A DNA stretch of 64,000 nucleotides from Epiperipatus broadwayi. Its lineage: Eukaryota; Onychophora; Udeonychophora; Euonychophora; Peripatidae. A program made the position numbers and the translations under genes. How positions within the stretch are numbered: the first letter of the stretch is position 1; each line of letters starts with the position of its first letter. This document shows positions 61,759 to 64,000 of the stretch, piece by piece. The DNA lies in NCBI GenBank assembly GCA_028023455.1, contig JAQFVV010006294.1, forward strand, positions 3,501,001 through 3,565,000, given 5' to 3'. Below the pieces are notes generated by a model. That model saw nothing but the letters and a program-made list of their open reading frames with translations. It was not told the DNA's origin and made no database searches.

Positions 61759-64000
61759 AGATCATTCTATTTATATCTTAGTGATTTTCTTTTCTTCCCA
61801 TCTATATTTTTTTCAAAATGTCTATTGTATAGTCATCTGAATATTTATTAATATATCTCTCTAACTTAACAATTCTTCTTGCAACTTTGTTTCTCTTGTT
61901 ATTTTATTTTCACTCAATTTAATTATTCTTATAAAAACATATCTATTAGAAATTTGCTTATTCAACTTTTATCAATACTTTTAATTCTGAAATCATTACT
62001 TTAAATCTTTTTTAATAAAATTAAAACTCTCTTCAATGTAAATATTATAATCTCTTTATTATATATTTAAATATTTATATGTTCTTCTCCTTGTTATAGC
62101 AATGCCATTTCTTTTCACATTTTTTGTATATATATTCCCTCCCACGTGCCCACACATTTTTTTAAGTCTATTTTGACTGTTTTTATTATCATTTTTTTAA
62201 TATATTTTATGAAAATATATTTTTAATTTTGTTTGGAAATCACTTTAGGCATAAGAAGGTATTCTTAACATGTCTTCAGTTAATTGTTATCAACAAATAA
62301 ATTAAATAATGATTGTTCTAATTCCTGAGATGCTATGATATATCTTTAATAAAATCAAAACTTGATAATTCCCACATTATCATCTGATTGTAAAAAGAGC
62401 TGTTTGCATTTTTACAATATCAAAATGTGAAAATGTCATGTGTGTTTATTTTAAGAAGCAGTTACACTGTAAAAGCATATCAGGATTCATTTTTTTTGTT
62501 AATGTAGTAAATAAATAAATAAAAGAGAAAAAAAGAATTAAATAGAGTCAGGAAAATCTGACATCTAATGAAAACAATATTATTTTACAAAATTGGACTT
62601 GCCTCATTGTTTTCACACAAAAAATGTTATCACACTCTGGTTTCTTTAACAATTTCAAAAATGTTAAATTTAAATAATTTCATAGTTAAAAATAGTAATT
62701 AAGAAAATTGCAGTCTGAGTCTTCAGTAAAAAAAGACACTAGAATTTCAAACTTTGGCTTATAATCAAATTGGAATGATAAACACACAAATATATTTATG
62801 CATGGCAATGGCATAAATATGAGATGGATGGTGCATAGTCTGAATGAAGCGTTTGATGAGATATATAATGAAAAAAACAGAGAAAGAAGCTAAATACTTG
62901 CTGTTAAAAATCATAGAATATCATTATAAAATAATAATACATAGAATCATATTTTTTTAAAGAAACTATAACTTATTAGTAAAATAATGAATTTAATATT
63001 CAAGAAATATTTTATTTACACAAAGAATATGGCCAACTTTGAAATATTGAAAATTAATGGTTCTTATAAGAAATTAAGTATTTCTAAATTTCAGTTATTT
63101 GAGTTCAGTTGCATTTTATGTCCATAATAATAGATGCATGTTTTGAATGCACATTAATGTTAAATAAATAATTTATAAAAGTAAATACATTTAAACAACT
63201 AAGTAAAAATTAATTGTTAAAAATAAATATAATAGGCAATAGTCATTATTAAATTAATTAATAGTTTTAAATTGTTGATTGCTAATACAATTGTATAGAG
63301 TAGTCTTTACATTATAACAAATAGATAAATTTTGATCTCTGTTTTATTAACTGTTCTTTAAAAAAGAAAATAAAAACAATAGTTATATTTCAAATTAGAA
63401 TCTTATGACTAAGCAATATCTTTTAACATGATTTATTTTAGTTAGAACTGTCATAAACTTTAATGAGCACTTTTTATCATTGTGATGCATTAAAGCACAT
63501 GAATAAATAGTTTTAAATAAAAAATTATTTTAAAATTTCACTGAATAATTTTAATCCATTGGTACTTAATGGCAGTATTTTTACAAATTTTAATTTTTGA
63601 TTATTACTTTTTAAGAAATTGAGTTCATTTGAATAATTGAGAAATTATAAATTAATACTTTTTTATGTTTTTCATATGTATATGAATATAATTATAATTT
63701 TGCTGGATTAAATTCATTATTTGTTGTGCCAAAAGTCTGCTAAAATTAAAAATAGTATATACCTAGATGTTAAATAATATTAAAATAATATTTTGAACTT
63801 ATTTGTCAAGTATATATTTTAATATATGGAGGAATTTTTTATGGCAGTATATTAAATAATAGGCGTTGATTTACATACGGTATGCATAGCAGCAATAGAT
63901 TGAGAAAATTAATATAAGAATTAGTGTAGGATGGTATTTCCAAGATTATTTCAGTATTTTTGGTAATCTAGCTTCATCAAATGTTATTATTATCTCATAT
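61759..64000. other. Intronic DNA to the end of the window
   Basis: This is AT-rich sequence with no exon. The expected next ankyrin exon, coding for VLEGKP or a close variant, was not found. Confidence 0.5.

Noticed and set aside
61555-61851. 98-codon open frame with an internal repeat
   Set aside because: It is open because a 78-bp unit, divisible by three, is duplicated in T-rich intron. The translation is Phe/Ile/Ser-rich with no motif.
1-64000. CRISPR arrays, operons, bacterial promoters or riboswitches
   Set aside because: The window is eukaryotic intronic DNA. No regularly spaced direct repeats or bacterial-type genes were seen.

Overview
This window is A+T-rich eukaryotic genomic DNA, by eye well over 70 percent A+T, with long homopolymer runs and TA microsatellites. 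It holds the middle of one large animal gene, an ankyrin, on the + strand. Eight exons (3770-3865, 9314-9647, 23120-23344, 38404-38564, 47844-48055, 48147-48351, 51271-51367, 56979-57207) join without any phase conflict. They encode the linker after the ankyrin repeats, the two ZU5 domains and most of the UPA domain. The ankyrin repeats should lie upstream of the window and the rest of UPA plus any death domain downstream. Seven complete introns range from 91 bp to about 15 kb. The wording of the ZU5/UPA region resembles arthropod ankyrins as I remember them. An AT-rich arthropod with long introns, possibly a chelicerate, is my best guess, held with low confidence.

Almost everything else is intronic, and much of what can be recognised is mobile DNA. 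Intron 2 (9648-23119) holds a direct-repeat module with a TATA-like box, a 340-bp foldback, a head-to-head pair of broken Penelope-like elements with GIY-YIG endonuclease remnants, a compositionally odd GC-richer island, and a small element with 15-bp terminal inverted repeats. Intron 3 (23345-38403) holds a young, structurally complete LTR retrotransposon-like element (23890-30988) on the minus strand. It has LTRs of about 1.92 kb, a tRNA primer binding site, and one 503-codon ORF made partly of 14-residue repeats, with no recognisable reverse transcriptase. The same intron holds a large inverted-repeat element with degenerate hammerhead-ribozyme-like cores.

Intron 4 (38565-47843) holds a 3' fragment of a non-LTR retrotransposon with a C-x2-C-H-C knuckle. 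Introns 6 and 7 hold SINE-like copies. The last, partial intron (57208 onward) holds a long, heavily decayed minus-strand RTE-like non-LTR retrotransposon (about 58110-60845) and a 78-bp tandem duplication.

The best candidates for something undescribed are the coding but pol-less LTR element with its 14-residue repeat protein, and the families of short interspersed or foldback repeats that share hammerhead-like cores. Apart from that ORF, most open frames of 60-110 codons look like chance openings in AT-rich introns. Exceptions are the exon-containing frames and fragments of decayed retroelements. I saw no CRISPR array, rRNA gene or intact tRNA gene.
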